Positions 32,245-44,705 of a DNA stretch of 64,000 nucleotides are shown piece after piece. The notes under the pieces were generated by a model. That model was not told the origin of the DNA and searched no databases. It saw nothing but the letters and a program-made list of their open reading frames with translations. Numbering within the stretch: position 1 is the stretch's first letter; every line of letters begins with the position of its first letter. Location: contig JAKUHH010000117.1 of the NCBI GenBank assembly GCA_022701365.1, positions 1 to 64,000 of the forward strand. The letters run 5' to 3'. The position numbers and the translations under genes are program-made. This stretch comes from Mycocentrospora acerina. Lineage: Eukaryota > Ascomycota > Dothideomycetes > Pleosporales.

Positions 32245-33564
32245 GTGCAAACTTCGCAATTGTTAAAGGGTATATGATTGATTTGCATTCATCGAGAGAT
32301 TTTCACAGTTTAGTAATCTTCAACTTTGAAGAGCTATTCTTTATTGGGCTTGCACAGGTACTAGGCAGAAGGCGCCTTGACTGTAATTTAATCCAAACTT
32401 GCATCAGGCGACAAGGGCCGGAAACATTCGGGCAAGATTCTCCTTGCGTATAGAATTCTCTCATGTCTGATCACATCGCTGCAGGATAGGCGCAATAGCA
32501 GTGCAGGATCATGTAGGCGACAGTCTTTGCATGGTTATTTCTTTTCTTTCTGGTCTTTCAAAATAAAAAGCAGGAGCATAGAACTGAAGTTGTTTCCTAT
32601 TGTAGGATCGCAATCTAAACTAGCATTCATGGATTGTAGAAGAACTGGATCCAATTTGATGACCCTTGAATGTAGCCCTCTTGCTAAAGCAACAATACAA
32701 GTAAGGCCCACCTTTTAACGTGTCCGTGCGCGTGTTCCCCGTCCCAGCGCTCTGAAAACTCACTTAAAATAAGTCTGTAGAACCATACACAATCTTACTG
32801 GTTATCTCATCTGGTCTAGCTATATTCGTATGGAATTGTGAGGTTGCGGACACGTTAGGCCAGGTAAACCACCTGCATTGGAAATTTCGCAAGGTACTTC
32901 GACTCTGAGTCTGTAAAGCTCTGCGAGTTACTTAAATCCTAGGAATTCTACAGAAGTACAAAGCTTCGTATTATGAAATCTATGCGCACAAATCGCTTCT
33001 ATCATGTCCGACAGCTACTTGTTAAAGACCCTTCACGGTTTGGAATGTTCCAGAATGTTTAGGAAGTTTAGCGCCTGGTAAAGAAGCAAGCAGATGCTCA
33101 CAGACAAGCTATGACTGCCGAACTGGGATGGCAGTCAACTATGAGGGATGATGGTATTTGAAATGACGATACAGCATGGGAGAACCATGAGCAATAAGAA
33201 TGCTTTTGTTTTCAACGCTAGGGTCGACCTTACCTTGTTATCCGTTGTGGTGCCTGCTTGCATAGCAAGAGCCTGTAGTAAGAACATCTGGTGCTTTGAG
33301 ATGAAATTCAATCCGAAAAGATTCAGAGCAGTGCCCCCTCCCTAACAGGACAAAAGACATGGTGTACCAAAAAAAGCCGAGATTATAGGCTACCTAGTAC
33401 AATGTAATAGCATGATAGAGTGATTAACTAATTGTTAAGTTATTGATGAAACCTCTTCTTTTGTCCAGTTTAAAGAGTATGTTGCAGCGACTGATTCACT
33501 CAGTGGTTGTTTTTGGCACATTGTATTTTTCGTTCTCACGCCCCGGTCGTTAAGACTCTTCGAT
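32245..33564. other. Intergenic, no recognised gene
   Basis: Short plus-strand frames at 32527-32718 and 33148-33345 have no recognisable content. Confidence 0.35.
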
Positions 33565-34041
33565 TTGCCGTTCCTTGTCTTCAGATTTGAGATACACATA
33601 GCATCTTGCTGCACCCCTGTGCCAACGGAACATCAAAGCGTTGGCTTTGCAAATTTCAGCACTGCCAGATTTGTCAATACAGCAGGTATCTACCTAGAAG
33701 TAGCGCAGATCGTCATTCATAACATGCTTTTCTTATCCCACCCTCGCGTTCCCAAGCCCATGGATCAGAGACGCAGAGCTAACTTCTTCATCGCCTTGAC
33801 CCCGAGAATGCGAGAAAACAACATATGGGTGACGAGAACGCTTTTCATTACTAATATCCTTAGGTATATCCCGCCATTCCCGCCGAACTGCGAGATGTTG
33901 GAAAGGCCTTGGGGGTTGTCGCCCCGAGTGCTGAGGCGGTGGGCAGGCGCTCAGGATAGGCGTTCTGAGCATTGTTTTTATGTAATTAACTTATCCGTGG
34001 CTAGTTCAATTGATCAATTCGTGCCTCGTGTACCAATATAA
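33565..34041 (+). CDS. Hypothetical ORF, doubtful
   Basis: The frame is 158 codons long and begins at a TTG. The stretch 33700-33960 has higher GC and reads protein-like (QIVIHNMLFLSHPRVPKPM, PPFPPNCEMLERPWG, PRVLRRWAGAQDRR), but the opposite strand is open here too. No domain or signal is recognised. It could be a piece of a worn gene. Confidence 0.25.
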   Translation: MPFLVFRFEIHIASCCTPVPTEHQSVGFANFSTARFVNTAGIYLEVAQIVIHNMLFLSHPRVPKPMDQRRRANFFIALTPRMRENNIWVTRTLFITNILRYIPPFPPNCEMLERPWGLSPRVLRRWAGAQDRRSEHCFYVINLSVASSIDQFVPRVPI

Positions 34042-34765
34042 TAAACACACAGTGCAACACAGGCGCCGCAGGGCCCTTGAGGTAGCATAACGTTCAAATT
34101 TCGATATGTCGCTAATACGTGAACACGTATCATCTTATATCGAGATCTGCAACATAGAATGGGCAAGCAGGCGGCAGCGATGGCGTTAGTGGCAGGTGCG
34201 CTATGGTGGTGCTTGATCGTGGCCAAAAATGACACTGGTGAAATTGTGAAAAAGGCCGCTACGCTGAACCATTGAAACTAATTGCGTTGGTCAGCTTTGA
34301 GGCGAACAGTAAAACCTTATTTCCTCGATAAAGTACATGTAGAAGAACTCCGGCGTAAGTCACAGACTATTACCTATTAGTAGAATGACAGTAAAGAGGC
34401 GAGGGATTTCCAAGCCAGATGCAGAATCGCTAACAATCAGCGCACGCAACTTGGGCTACCAAACTTGTGACAACTTGGGGTTCTCATTTCATATTTATTT
34501 TAAATTGAAAAAGAAGAGACGAAACTTTCTTGAATAAGAAACTATCTCAGAGACTTAATAGTGAAGTAAGGCACTGTGGCGATCGCAACGAACAAATACT
34601 CTGGCTTAGTGTTGCAGTATTGTTTCTCGCTTCTGTTTGATTTAATTCAACTTGTTTTATTTTTTAGATTGTGACTAGCATAGTTTACAACATTAAGATC
34701 CATGTTTAAGCACTGCCCACATAGGCTCGTAAAAAATAGCGTCCTTCAACACGCCCTGAGCATCC
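34042..34765. other. Intergenic, no recognised gene
   Basis: A minus-strand frame at 34014-34235 has no motif. The rest is AT-rich. Confidence 0.35.
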
Positions 34766-34987
34766 TTAGTGTGGATCATTTCCGACAGGAACACCACGGT
34801 GTCGCAGCTTCTGCCAAGCTCTAAGATTTCCCTTTACATCATCAGATAGGACATTAGGTCCTCGAGCTGCAGTTATGCTTGCGTACACGTATTTCAGTGC
34901 GGGTGTAATTCCATCATAAGTCTGAGGCATGATGTAAAGAACGACTAACAGCGCAATATGAGCCCTTGATGTTCCTTTCCCACACAA
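34766..34987 (-). CDS. Small ORF related to one at 11.9 kb
   Basis: The frame of 73 codons reads GTSRAHIALLVVLYIMP, then YDGITPALKYVYASITAARG and DDVKGNLRAWQKLRHRG. It lines up without gaps with the ORF at 11768-12018. It has no domain that I know. The resemblance across 23 kb, in a region where neither copy sits in a clear gene, points to a small gene family or a coding piece of a dispersed element. Confidence 0.35.
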   Translation of the reverse strand: MCGKGTSRAHIALLVVLYIMPQTYDGITPALKYVYASITAARGPNVLSDDVKGNLRAWQKLRHRGVPVGNDPH

Positions 34988-36625
34988 AGGACTGAGAGAA
35001 TTTCCTGAAGAGGATGCAGTCTCCTGGATTTAGGTTGCTAGACCTTGGGGTTGAACAACTATAGCTTCAAACACCAATTTTTTCCAGTGCACTTGTTTAT
35101 TCACAACGCAGAGAACGTAACTTTATTTTAAAAAGAGCTTCAGGAGATTGAATCAAATTCGTTATTAAACCATGTAAATAGTTCTCTATCACCACACGTC
35201 TTCTGATCGTTGTCCTACCTTGCAACTAGCATACACGTGAAGTGAGAAATGACATGGTAGCCAGGAAGAAATATTACATGATCCTGTAATAAGAACATCT
35301 ATGTTTTAGAGTTTCCGTGATTAACTAATCAGTTTGCAAAATAGTAATTTCCGTCGTTGAGAGCCGGTATAAGGCTTATACGCTTCCGTATAAACGCCCT
35401 TTGAGGGCTGGGAAGAGGTCTCCACAAGCAATATGTGTTTCTGTGTCATATTCTTGTCAGTTTCTGACCGTCGGAGTAAGCATATCAACTGGAATCGTGC
35501 ATTCAAGGCCTCGAGGCAACTGCTGTGCCAGTGGCTTAACCTCCGCTCCCCTCCAGCTGCAGAAGATAGCAGTATCTCTTCAGGCGACGATGGAAGCGTC
35601 CATATATCGATCCACGAGTCAGGAAGAAGCTCGCCTGTAGGCTCATTTCAAGACGACAACACTTTGCTGGGTTCTGAATGGTCGTCTATCGGCCAAGAAA
35701 CTGCAACTGGCCCAATTTATCCATTCTGGTAGAGACTCTATGTGACGTGTTGCAAACATGAACACACGTGGGACTGACCAAGCGACCCAGGACAAATCTC
35801 TCTGGCAATAGTAGCCCGTCCCTCCTGTAAACGGCATGTGGGCTAGAGAGTTCAGAACACATACGCAGGCATCCAGCGAACTCTCCGGTTTACGGGGTCT
35901 GGGCAAATCAAGCTATAGCGCATTTGGAACTCCTTCGGTGGTGAATCAGAAATGGCGGTATTCAATCGCTGAAGGGCACTGGTAGCCCAGAACGAAGTCG
36001 ATCTTCGGTTGTCACTTGTCAGAATCTTCAAGTTTTATTTTTAGTCTTACTACTTACATATTTTCATACCGAGAAGCATGCAGTGTTACTCTAGTTACCA
36101 CCCAATTAATGTGGATCTTGTAACTCGAAGCTAGGCAAGAAAGCTTTTCCGACGAAAAGCGAAATTTTTAATTAGCACTGTTTTCTTTCCTGTCATTCTT
36201 TCCATAGTCAGCGAACGGCTTATTCTGGAAAGGATGCCTGGCATGTGTTAATGCGGTTAGAAGGCACGCTAAAGGCACAGGTCTTGTCATTACATGCTTT
36301 GATCTCCAAGCTTTGTGCAAATTCGCGCACCACAAGTCTGCTGTAGTATTTCATCCTGATGTAAGGATTACGTAAAAAAAATTGGTGCATTACAATATCT
36401 GTGAATTAAATGCCATACATGCTAATCTCTCTTAGTTCCGATAGTCTTGCACTACATGGGTTAATCAGGAAGATGATGTATAGCCGCAGTAGTAACGGGA
36501 AATAGAAGATCTTGATTGATTAGATTGAAAACACCACGTGAGATATGCTGTCAGCGAGTAGAGACACATCTCACATATGCTTGTAAGGGATTGCTTTTTC
36601 CGCTGCGTATGGTTCAAGATATCTC
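34988..36625. other. Intergenic with one possible short gene
   Basis: A plus-strand frame at 35433-35732 starts with an ATG and has a Ser/Asp/Glu-rich tail (SSISSGDDGSVHISIHE) of the sort seen in real fungal proteins, but it has no domain and no partner exon was found. The rest is empty. Confidence 0.3.
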
Positions 36626-37703
36626 TCACCAGTCATCATCCTCATCCACATCTCTGTCTACATCCCAATCGTCCTCCTCTTCCGTCACCAGCCACTCCGC
36701 CTCGGGCCTCGTTAATTGAAATGGCTGCCCTTTGATCCTCTTCCCAGGCCAGTTCACATCTACCAGAAACTCGCTACACTCGCCGACCTCTTTTAAGGGC
36801 TGCAACATTCTTGTCTCCCACTCCGACATCCACAGCATCCACCAACGTTCCCAGTGCGCGTGAAGCCTGACGTTTAGTAGTTTGAGCTGAGGCATGGAAG
36901 CGATGACACGCCAGCATCCTTCCCATGTCGCGGCATCGTACGGCGGGAAATTAGACGACATGATCAGGGGGGTTATCACACAGGCAAGATCCAGGGAGCA
37001 GACGAGCGAGAACCGGTGTGCAGGGACCGAGGTGCTGAAGCTGCGCAGACAATCTAGGTGAGTGAAGGAAAAAGTGTTTCTAGAGTAGAGCAGGGGCGTG
37101 GCCTCGGAATAGCTTTCTCTCTGTTAGTCTCCTTGCGCTTATTTCAAAAAGTTGGACTGAGGGCGACGTGAGGAAAGAGAGAACATACACCTGACGACAA
37201 CAACTCAGAAACGATACAATGGATTCATCAGATCTCGTTTCTTCCTTCCATAACCCTGCATCGTCTAGTTTTCCCCGGTAGCACCCCCTCGTCCACATGT
37301 CACCATCATTATCAAAACTGCATTCCCAGATGGACTCTGCTCTACACCTCACGTGTCCTAGTCTCCTGTTTTTGAGTACGATATGAAACGTGCTGTTCCC
37401 TAACATAAAAAGGTAGATGATTTCCCGCAGCTCTGGAGGAAGTTGCATGAGGGCAGACTGAGACTGCTTCGCCAGTAATTCGTGTTGTCGAACTTCCGTG
37501 CTCTTATTGACAGAAGGGAGAGTGAGACTGGAGCGACGCAGCGGGATAGGAATAGGGGACATCATCTGGCGTCGTTCGAAAAGCCACATCCTGGATTGTG
37601 TATGGTTTCTCTCAGCGAGATGCTTGGCGCGGATGTCAGTGGATACGCCTCTCGGTGGTGTTCGCGGAGAGAAAAAGATGTTGGGAAAATGTGATGAGAA
37701 CAT
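36626..37703 (-). CDS. DUF7730-like (F-box-type) fungal protein
   Basis: Two exons (37703-37191 and 37120-36626) join across a 70-nt intron (donor gtgtatgt, acceptor ctaacag) to give 335 residues. After a basic Ser/Pro-rich N-terminus comes LMQLPPELREIIYLFMLGN, then FHIVLKNRRLGHVRCR. Across the splice reads SCCRQRESYSEATPLLYS followed by RNTFSFTHLDCLRSF. This order (LPPELRxxIY, then CRQxYSEAxPLLYxxNTFxF) is the hallmark of the fungal domain now called DUF7730, related to F-box starts. The C-terminus is very acidic (VTEEEDDWDVDRDVDEDD). The cellular role is unknown; adaptor function in ubiquitin ligation is only a guess. Confidence 0.8.
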
Positions 37704-38273
37704 GGAGAATATGCTCGACAAATCTGGATAGGGGTGAACTTCTCCCCATCGGAGAGCGGAAAGAGGAGAGTACACGTGAGAAAATCAAACGAGATATGAC
37801 TTCAAATTACAACTGTAAGGAATTAGAAAAAAAGTATCAGTCTACCTATGAGCGGCGAGTGTGCTATTCGGCAAACAGACATAGATGCAATCGATATGGA
37901 CGGTTCTCGATGCTCTCAACAAAGTGTCTTCTCCTGTTTGCCAAAGCTTGATTTCTACCCATCAGATTGCAGGGAAGTAGTATGCCACGAAGACGACGAC
38001 GACGACGATGACGACGATGATTCACAAGGCGAGCTAGGGGCTCAATAGTGCAGTAGAGCCAAGCGCGGGAAGGGCGTGTAAACACGATGGTCACTGATTT
38101 GACCTTAGTCTGCCTCTAAACACTGTACGACGCAGTAATATTAACAAGCTAGTTCAAAAGAATGACTGCTTTGATTCGTACATCTTCCCTCGCGTCTCCG
38201 CTGGGTTCCAGATTATCGTTTCTGCGCCACTTTTTCAGCTACGCATATTCTGTCAATCAATCTAACCGTCAGT
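37704..38273. other. Divergent promoter region with a (GAC)n run
   Basis: This spacer lies between the divergent DUF7730-like and MFS genes and probably holds both promoters. A GAC/GAT trinucleotide run lies at about 37988-38021. No binding site is named with confidence. Confidence 0.45.
37988..38021. repeat. (GAC)n/(GAT) trinucleotide microsatellite
   Basis: About ten units of cga/gac with two tga interruptions. In one frame it would encode a poly-Asp run, but that ORF is not supported. Confidence 0.85.
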
Positions 38274-40153
38274 ATGATGGATGAGAAAAGCAAAGAATTC
38301 ATGAGCGGCTCGCTCCATCGGCCAGCTACCATCTGTAGCAGTACTGACGTCGAAGCGTCAAGGGGGCTGGATCTCCAGGATTTATGTGCGTACGAGATGT
38401 GGAGGGTAGATACGCAGAACACTCACTAAGTTCTCCAAATCTAGGGATGCCGGCGAGAACGGAGTGGTTCATCATGGCCAGCCTTAGCTTCATGTCATTG
38501 ATGGTGTCGCTCGATGCTACAATATTGGTCACGGTTCTGCCGGTAAGTACAAGACCCAGACAGCACCTAATATACACACAATGATGCAGTGGCTAACATA
38601 CCTGGAAACAGGTGTTGACAGAATCTCTACAGGGCTCTTCGGTTGATGCGTTCTGGGCAAGCACGTCGTACCTGCTCACCTCAGCCATCTTCCAGCCAGT
38701 CATCGCATCGTTCTCTGGCTCCTTCGGCCAGCAACAGCTACTGATTACCTCCCTCGTCTGCTTTGCTGTCGGAACCATTTTGTGCGCGACCGCACAGGAC
38801 TTTACTGTGATGCTCATGGGACGTTCTGTGCAAGGCATCGGTGGTGGAGGTATCATCACTATGACCCAAGTCCTGTTCTGCAAGATTGTGCCGTTAAGTC
38901 ACCGTCCGAAGTACTTCTCTATGGTACTGATCGCATGGTCGGTTGGGAGCATTACTGGACCAGTCGTCGGCGGAGTACTCGCCGAGAAGGCGTCATGGCG
39001 GTGGTGCTTTTACATCAACATCCCCCTCTGCTGCATCGGTCTGTTTGCGGCAGTTATCTGGGTCCGGGTAACCGCTGTCGAAAAATTAACGATCGCGCAG
39101 AAACTAAAGCGGACGGACTGGGTGGGCGCCGTGCTGTTTGTAGGCAGCACGACGAGCCTCCTCATCGGCCTTTCCTGGGGAGGCGTCCAGCACCCTTGGA
39201 CGTCTGCAGCGACTTTGGCGCCGGCCGCCGCCGGTGTCTCCGGTCTAGTTCTATTCGTAATGTGGCAGAGGTATGGGACTGCGCAAAGAATGCTGTTGCC
39301 CAGCAGTGTTTTCCGCGATTGGAGTCTGATTGCAGCATTCTATTGCGCGCTCGTCAACGGGCTTATCGTGAGTGCATGCAGACAAGCCGCCGTGCCGCGC
39401 ACACGTCCTAACCACCGTCCAGCTCTTCACCGCCCTGTATTATCTCCCTTTCTACCGCATGTCCGTTCATGGTTCCACGCCTGTACGTGCGGGCATCGAG
39501 CTCTTCCCCGCCGTCTGTCTGCTTGTCGTCGGCGCAGTCGTAACCGCAGTGCTCATCTCGCGCCGACGAACATTTCGATACGCGATTTGGGTCGGCTGGA
39601 CCGTTGCGGCCATGTCGTGCGGCATGTTCACGCTGTTCGATTCGCACACTTCGCTCACAGTATTCGCGGTTGCGCTGGCGATTTTTGGCGTAGGGAATGG
39701 TATAGTCCTGACCAGCGTAAACGCCGGCATTCAGGCCCTGTCACAGGAGGACGACTGTGCTATGGCTGGCAGCATGTACGGATTCATGCGCAGTCTGGGA
39801 ATGCCACTCGGCGTTGCAGTAAGTTCCTTCCTTTCGCGTCGTGGCGGCTGAAGCAACACGTTGACTCCTCCCCTAAGCTGTCGGGCACGATCCACCAGAA
39901 CGCAATGTCCGGCCGGCTGTCCGAGCTAGGCCTGCCTTCCACCCTCGCCCGAGGCTCTCAAGGAATGGTTTCGATGCTGAAAACCATGGCGGACGCGGAT
40001 CCAAGGAAGATGGAGATCGTGGCGTCATATGTGGGAGGATTTCGGCCAGTCTTCCTGATGATGGCGGCTGTCTCGGCGAGCGCGTTCGTCGCGAGTTTAG
40101 TGATCAGGAACCCTGCTAGAATCCACGCACGCCCAGGGATGACTAATGTATAA
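38274..40153 (+). CDS. MFS transporter, DHA2 (14-helix drug/H+ antiporter) type
   Basis: Five exons (38274-38385, 38445-38542, 38612-39367, 39423-39818, 39878-40153) join in frame to 545 residues. Each border has a usable donor (gtgcgt, gtaagt, gtgagt, gtaagt) and acceptor. Family marks are LMVSLDATILVTVLP in helix 1, the GRSVQGIGGGGIITMTQ motif, and the antiporter motif region GSITGPVVGGVLAEKASWRW-CFYIN. Also present are LFTALYYLPFY, and AGSMYGFMRSLGMPLGVA in late helices. The length and motif set fit fungal DHA2 pumps that export toxins, drugs or secondary metabolites. No biosynthetic gene lies beside it, so its substrate is unknown. It shares a divergent promoter region with the DUF7730-like gene. 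Confidence 0.9.
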
Positions 40154-41819
40154 TGACATCTCTGGCTGCCCACGTGCTAGGCCTATCACGACGTGGTTTT
40201 CCGCCTAGCCGATCAATCGGCGTGCACAAAAGCCGCCGCGGTTCGGTCACAATGCTGCGGAACGGTCTTAGCCAGTAAAAGACCTTGTCCTAGGGATAGT
40301 ACAATGTCCAGGCTGCTATCTCTTAAGAAACCACAATCTCTCTGTAGTTCCTCTCGCTTTCCAGGTTCTGCTTTTAGCAGTTCTTGTTATGTCGTTGTAT
40401 CTAGCCAGCGCACGAACTATGCACTTGCTCTGAAGGAAAAGAAAGGAAGCTAGACACGAAGAGAAAAGTATCGATGCCACTTTAACTATATTACTCACGC
40501 ATCGATTTGGCTCAGGAGCTACGGAATCGATGTGATTAGGTTGATTGAAAAGCAGAGAAAAAAATAAATCTTTTCGTCAAGTATTTTAGCAGCTTGCAAG
40601 CAGAAATTCTTCACCAACTTTTTTAATTTCTCACAAAAGTCACTCTTTCAGCTTTCTCTACGACTGTGCCTGGTCACTCATCATAATTCAGCGTTGTAAT
40701 TCACGATGAGCCATAGTAATCTGTACAGGATTACGTGTGAAGGTAAGCGTCAGCGTGATGAAATACAGCGACAGAATTCTAGACACAGCGTAAGCGCATA
40801 TAACACATGCTAAATAGCACCTAATCTTTAACCTTAAGAAGCTAGTTCGGGAACTCAGCACGTGTTGTGTAGATGAATCAAGAGGACTTATGAAAGAGAC
40901 AACGCATTAAGTGGTTTTCAATCCAAGGTGAACCTATTTCGCTAAGTAATGTTCTGCATGTGGGAAATTTCAAGTAGACTAATTAATTTTTCATACAAGA
41001 ATAATCACAGAATCCAGAATAATCCTTACGTGCATCTGACGCAGATGAAATTCAGCACCTGCTCCAGCATGTTTCCACCAGTACCATACAGAACCATGAA
41101 AGTTCTGTAAAGCAAGCGACTAGGGAGATTTCAAAACGCTCTAATTAATTTGGACGCAGGATAACTTTCACAAGTTCATTAGTGCTATATTTACTAGCGC
41201 GTTGCTTATGTTCTCGTGTCTGATATAGGTGGCGTTCCTGCTAGCTTACCTAGCGAACTAGTAAAAACAATTACAACGCCGTCGAAAGTCCCAGTAATTC
41301 TAAGCAATATTCTAGTTAATTTTGGGCTGAAATATAGGTTCCACAGTTACTAAATTGAGCTAGGAGAAGAGGTGTTATTAGATTTTGGTCAAGTTAGCTG
41401 CTGTGACGATGATCAATCTTGAATATAAATGCCGTTCTAACTAAACATAGTGACAATCCTCATCATTCAATAACCTGTTTGTTAGAAAGAGCTCGGGAAC
41501 ATATCTTTTTCAAGTTCGGTCATCTCAATCTGATTTCGCCTATGGCCGTGTTTAAGTATTACATATGTTGCAGGCTAGAGTTTAGCTCAGGGACCGTGCT
41601 CCGTAAGAATGACATCGCCCAATAAGTCTATGGTTATGGGAAAGTTCGAATTTTGAATTAAAGGGAAAAAAGCCTCAACAAAATTAAATATGACGACAAG
41701 GTTACTTTAAAGTGAAGCAACCACGTGTAACTATGACTTAATATTTTCAATTTTTGAACTTTTTGGCTTATTCATCATTCAGGCTTCTCAACACTAGAAG
41801 TCCTGATCTGCGAGCTGCG
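40154..41819. other. Intergenic, AT-rich, no gene seen
   Basis: The first 300 bases are less AT-rich and may hold the MFS 3' UTR. The remainder is AT-rich without a supported frame. Confidence 0.4.
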
Positions 41820-44705
41820 ATGATGCTTCGAACAATTGATTTTTTAATCGTATTTTCAGCTTATCTTCAACATACATTAGCCCAAGTACAAGGTGAGATA
41901 TAAGATCTACTTTCCATCTACTTGCTAACGCTATGTAGATGGTTACTCGCCATCTCTAAGCTCACTACTCCCAAATGCATACTTATCAGTGCAGCCTGAT
42001 AGTACTGCTACTTTTTCCTCGGTGTTTGGGGGCTATGGTAATGCAGTCAGCTCAACTACAAGTGCTGTTTATGGAGATGTCTCTAGCCTGCCCTTGACTT
42101 GGCTAGAGAGCACAGTGTTGAGCCTAACAGGTAAGTTGATTCATAACTGTTCATGGCATGCTATACAGCGCAGAGTTGTCGACATCCAGTCATCAAGTTA
42201 GTCTAAGAAGTGATCCCTGAAAAGTTTGCTATATCGACATATACCACATCACCGCTCTTTTGGCATTTGACAGCTTCGGACGACTGGCTGTCAGTGATCC
42301 TGCGCTACGTTGAAGCCATTTTTGAATTTCTGCTGACGATTATTCACAGATGGATACCCTGGTCTTACTACTGAAGTTGCCACTGTGCTTACCACGATAT
42401 CATCTACAAGTGAATTGCCCCTAGTAGTAAGCAATACTGCGGTTGAGTCCGGTAGCTCGGTAAGTTGGCACACAATAGTGCAGAGATCTGAATAGCGATC
42501 AAGATCATTCTTTACTAACACCTGTAGATCCTTTCAGCAGAAACACTGCTCGACTCATCAACAATTGTAACACTTACATCTGAGTCGCCATCACTCCAAC
42601 TATCAACGCGGGGATCCACAATTTATGAATCACTGACGACTACATCGTTGTCGTCAGAATCATCGGAAGCCATATCATTAACTTTGCCCATATCATTGAT
42701 CGTATCATCAACCACACAATCAACCATACAATCAACCATACCATCGACATTGCTATCGACTGTACTATCAACTTTATCATCAACCATATTACCAACTATA
42801 TCATCTACCCTGTCGTCGACCATAGTGACATTACCCGAATCGTCAATAATCACACCTTCAACAACTCCAACTTCAACCATTGTGTCTTCAGCTACTGCAT
42901 TTTCAACAACTGCATTATTAACGACTGAATCCTCACTAAGTGGATCTTCTGCATTTACAACGACTCTTTTGTCATTATCTACATCTCTACCAAGTAATAC
43001 TGTACGTATATTCATTATACCAAGTGTGCCGTCACTTGATCTTGCTAATGGGGCATACTAATATAACACAGCTGATTGTTACCTCTACAAGTTTTTTAAA
43101 CGCGCAAAGCTCTTCGTTTCCATATGGTCCAGGTAAGATACTTTACTTCGTCAATCTTGCTATTGTCTAATAATTGTAGTATTTTCAGGGTCCTCCCAGT
43201 CCAGCACGACGCGGACCATGTCATGTTCAGCGCAGTGTAACATCAACGTCACTGGAACTCTGTTAACATATCCCGGTCACATCAGCACGACTACTATCGC
43301 CATTCCTACTAAAAGAGTTGATATCTACATCTATGGAGACATTCCAGGTCTGCAGCGCACATCCACCGTCACGTCTCAACTTCCTGGTCGATCTAGCAAC
43401 ACCCAACTTCCACCGACCTGGCAGTTCGAGACGCTAACACTGTATGTGCACCGATTCACATCAATATTGAGCTAACTCTATAGGACATATCCAACATCAT
43501 ACGTTCTTTATCACGACTTCAGCTTCACTCAGGTTCGAACAGAAGAGACTTCCTGTATCACAACGGCTGGCAGCCTAGAGCTACCCTCGCCTACAGACCT
43601 GCGACCAATTTTGTTTCCTGCTGCTAGTGTGACTAATCCTTCACTGCCACCTAGTGCCCTCATCGACTACCTCGATGCTCTTCCGACGATACGCGAGCAA
43701 CTCTCAGGTGTTCCTATCGGATCGTCGTGCGATCCGATCGTGGGCGGAACAACGACACTGTCCCTTCAGACTGACTTGCGAGTTGTGCATTTGACCACAG
43801 TAGATGTCTTGTATGCAGAAACTATCACACATAGTGTTGCTCTATATCCGACGAATGCCACGATATCCACTTCGCATACTACATCAAGCCTCACAAATGA
43901 GATCACAACAACAGCTGTCCTTACACAACCGACTTCCGCCTCTCTCTCCACTGTAATATCAGTATCTTGGACTCCAGATCTAACAATAGATTCGACGTGG
44001 CTCTCTTTGAAAGATAGTAGCACCGCTAAGACAACGACCATCATCGAGACTGGAAACAACCAGGGGACAACCACAAGCGTTGTGGGCACACTTTCCGTGC
44101 AAGTACCGTTCACTTCAACTCAACTTCAGAATAGTCAAACATCAAGTGTACTCACAATTCTACCAATGACGACAATCGCCACGCTGAATACCTCGCCTTT
44201 TACAATGACCTCTCCGCCTATTACAACAAAAAGTAAATCTATAACAACTTTTACTGCAACTGATGTCCAAAAATCATCCTGGATTGTTTTAGACTCATCA
44301 AAGAGTCTTTCCTTCATAATTCCAAGCCAGAAGAGTGATACAGAACATGAATCGCCCACATCTGAGCCTCAGAGCAAGTCAATACCGGCCAGAACAAGTG
44401 TTGCTCCGCTACCTCCCTCCATACATGTCTCCATCACACCCGTCCCAGTTTCGCCTGTTCGGCCGCCGATCTCTAGTGTTGATACGCCTTTCTACGAGCA
44501 GACAAGTTTACCTACCACATCAAATCGGGAGCAGCAGACAGCATCTTATGCTGCTAGCAGCCATAAGTCCTCCGTGATAGAGTCAGACCGTCCATCTTCT
44601 ATCGTTGAATCATCTGAAGGTGTATCACGTAACTCTAGCTTAGGGATTCTGGGCATCCTTCTCGCACTACCAATCGCATTTTCCCTTGTTTTTCTAACAC
44701 TATAG
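41820..44705 (+). CDS. Mucin-like Ser/Thr-rich cell-surface protein
   Basis: Seven exons (41820-41892, 41939-42130, 42350-42459, 42528-43001, 43072-43132, 43189-43441, 43484-44705) join in frame to 794 residues. Exon 1 is a signal peptide (MMLRTIDFLIVFSAYLQHTL). Exons 2 and 3 both open with Asp-Gly-Tyr. Exon 4 is almost pure Ser/Thr with Leu/Ile/Pro (short units such as STIQSTIPSTLLST). A cysteine-bearing globular part (about residues 300-440: SCSAQCNINVTGTLLTYP, VDIYIYGDIPG, YVLYHDFSFTQV, LELPSPTDLRPILFP, GVPIGSSCDPIV) is followed by another Ser/Thr region. The C-terminus is a hydrophobic tail (GILGILLALPIAFSLVFLTL) typical of a GPI signal or a last membrane helix. It should be an O-glycosylated wall or adhesion protein. 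The globular part is not a family that I can name. Confidence 0.82.

Noticed and set aside
36626..40153. Secondary-metabolite gene cluster around the MFS transporter
   Set aside because: No polyketide synthase, peptide synthetase, terpene cyclase, P450 or methyltransferase gene is present within the window.
42623..43015. Long minus-strand ORF rich in Val and Asp opposite the mucin-like gene
   Set aside because: It is the antisense of Ser/Thr-rich coding sequence; such low-complexity codons keep the opposite strand open by chance.
43766..44113. Minus-strand ORF opposite the last exon of the mucin-like gene
   Set aside because: Same antisense effect of Thr/Ser codons; no start context or domain.
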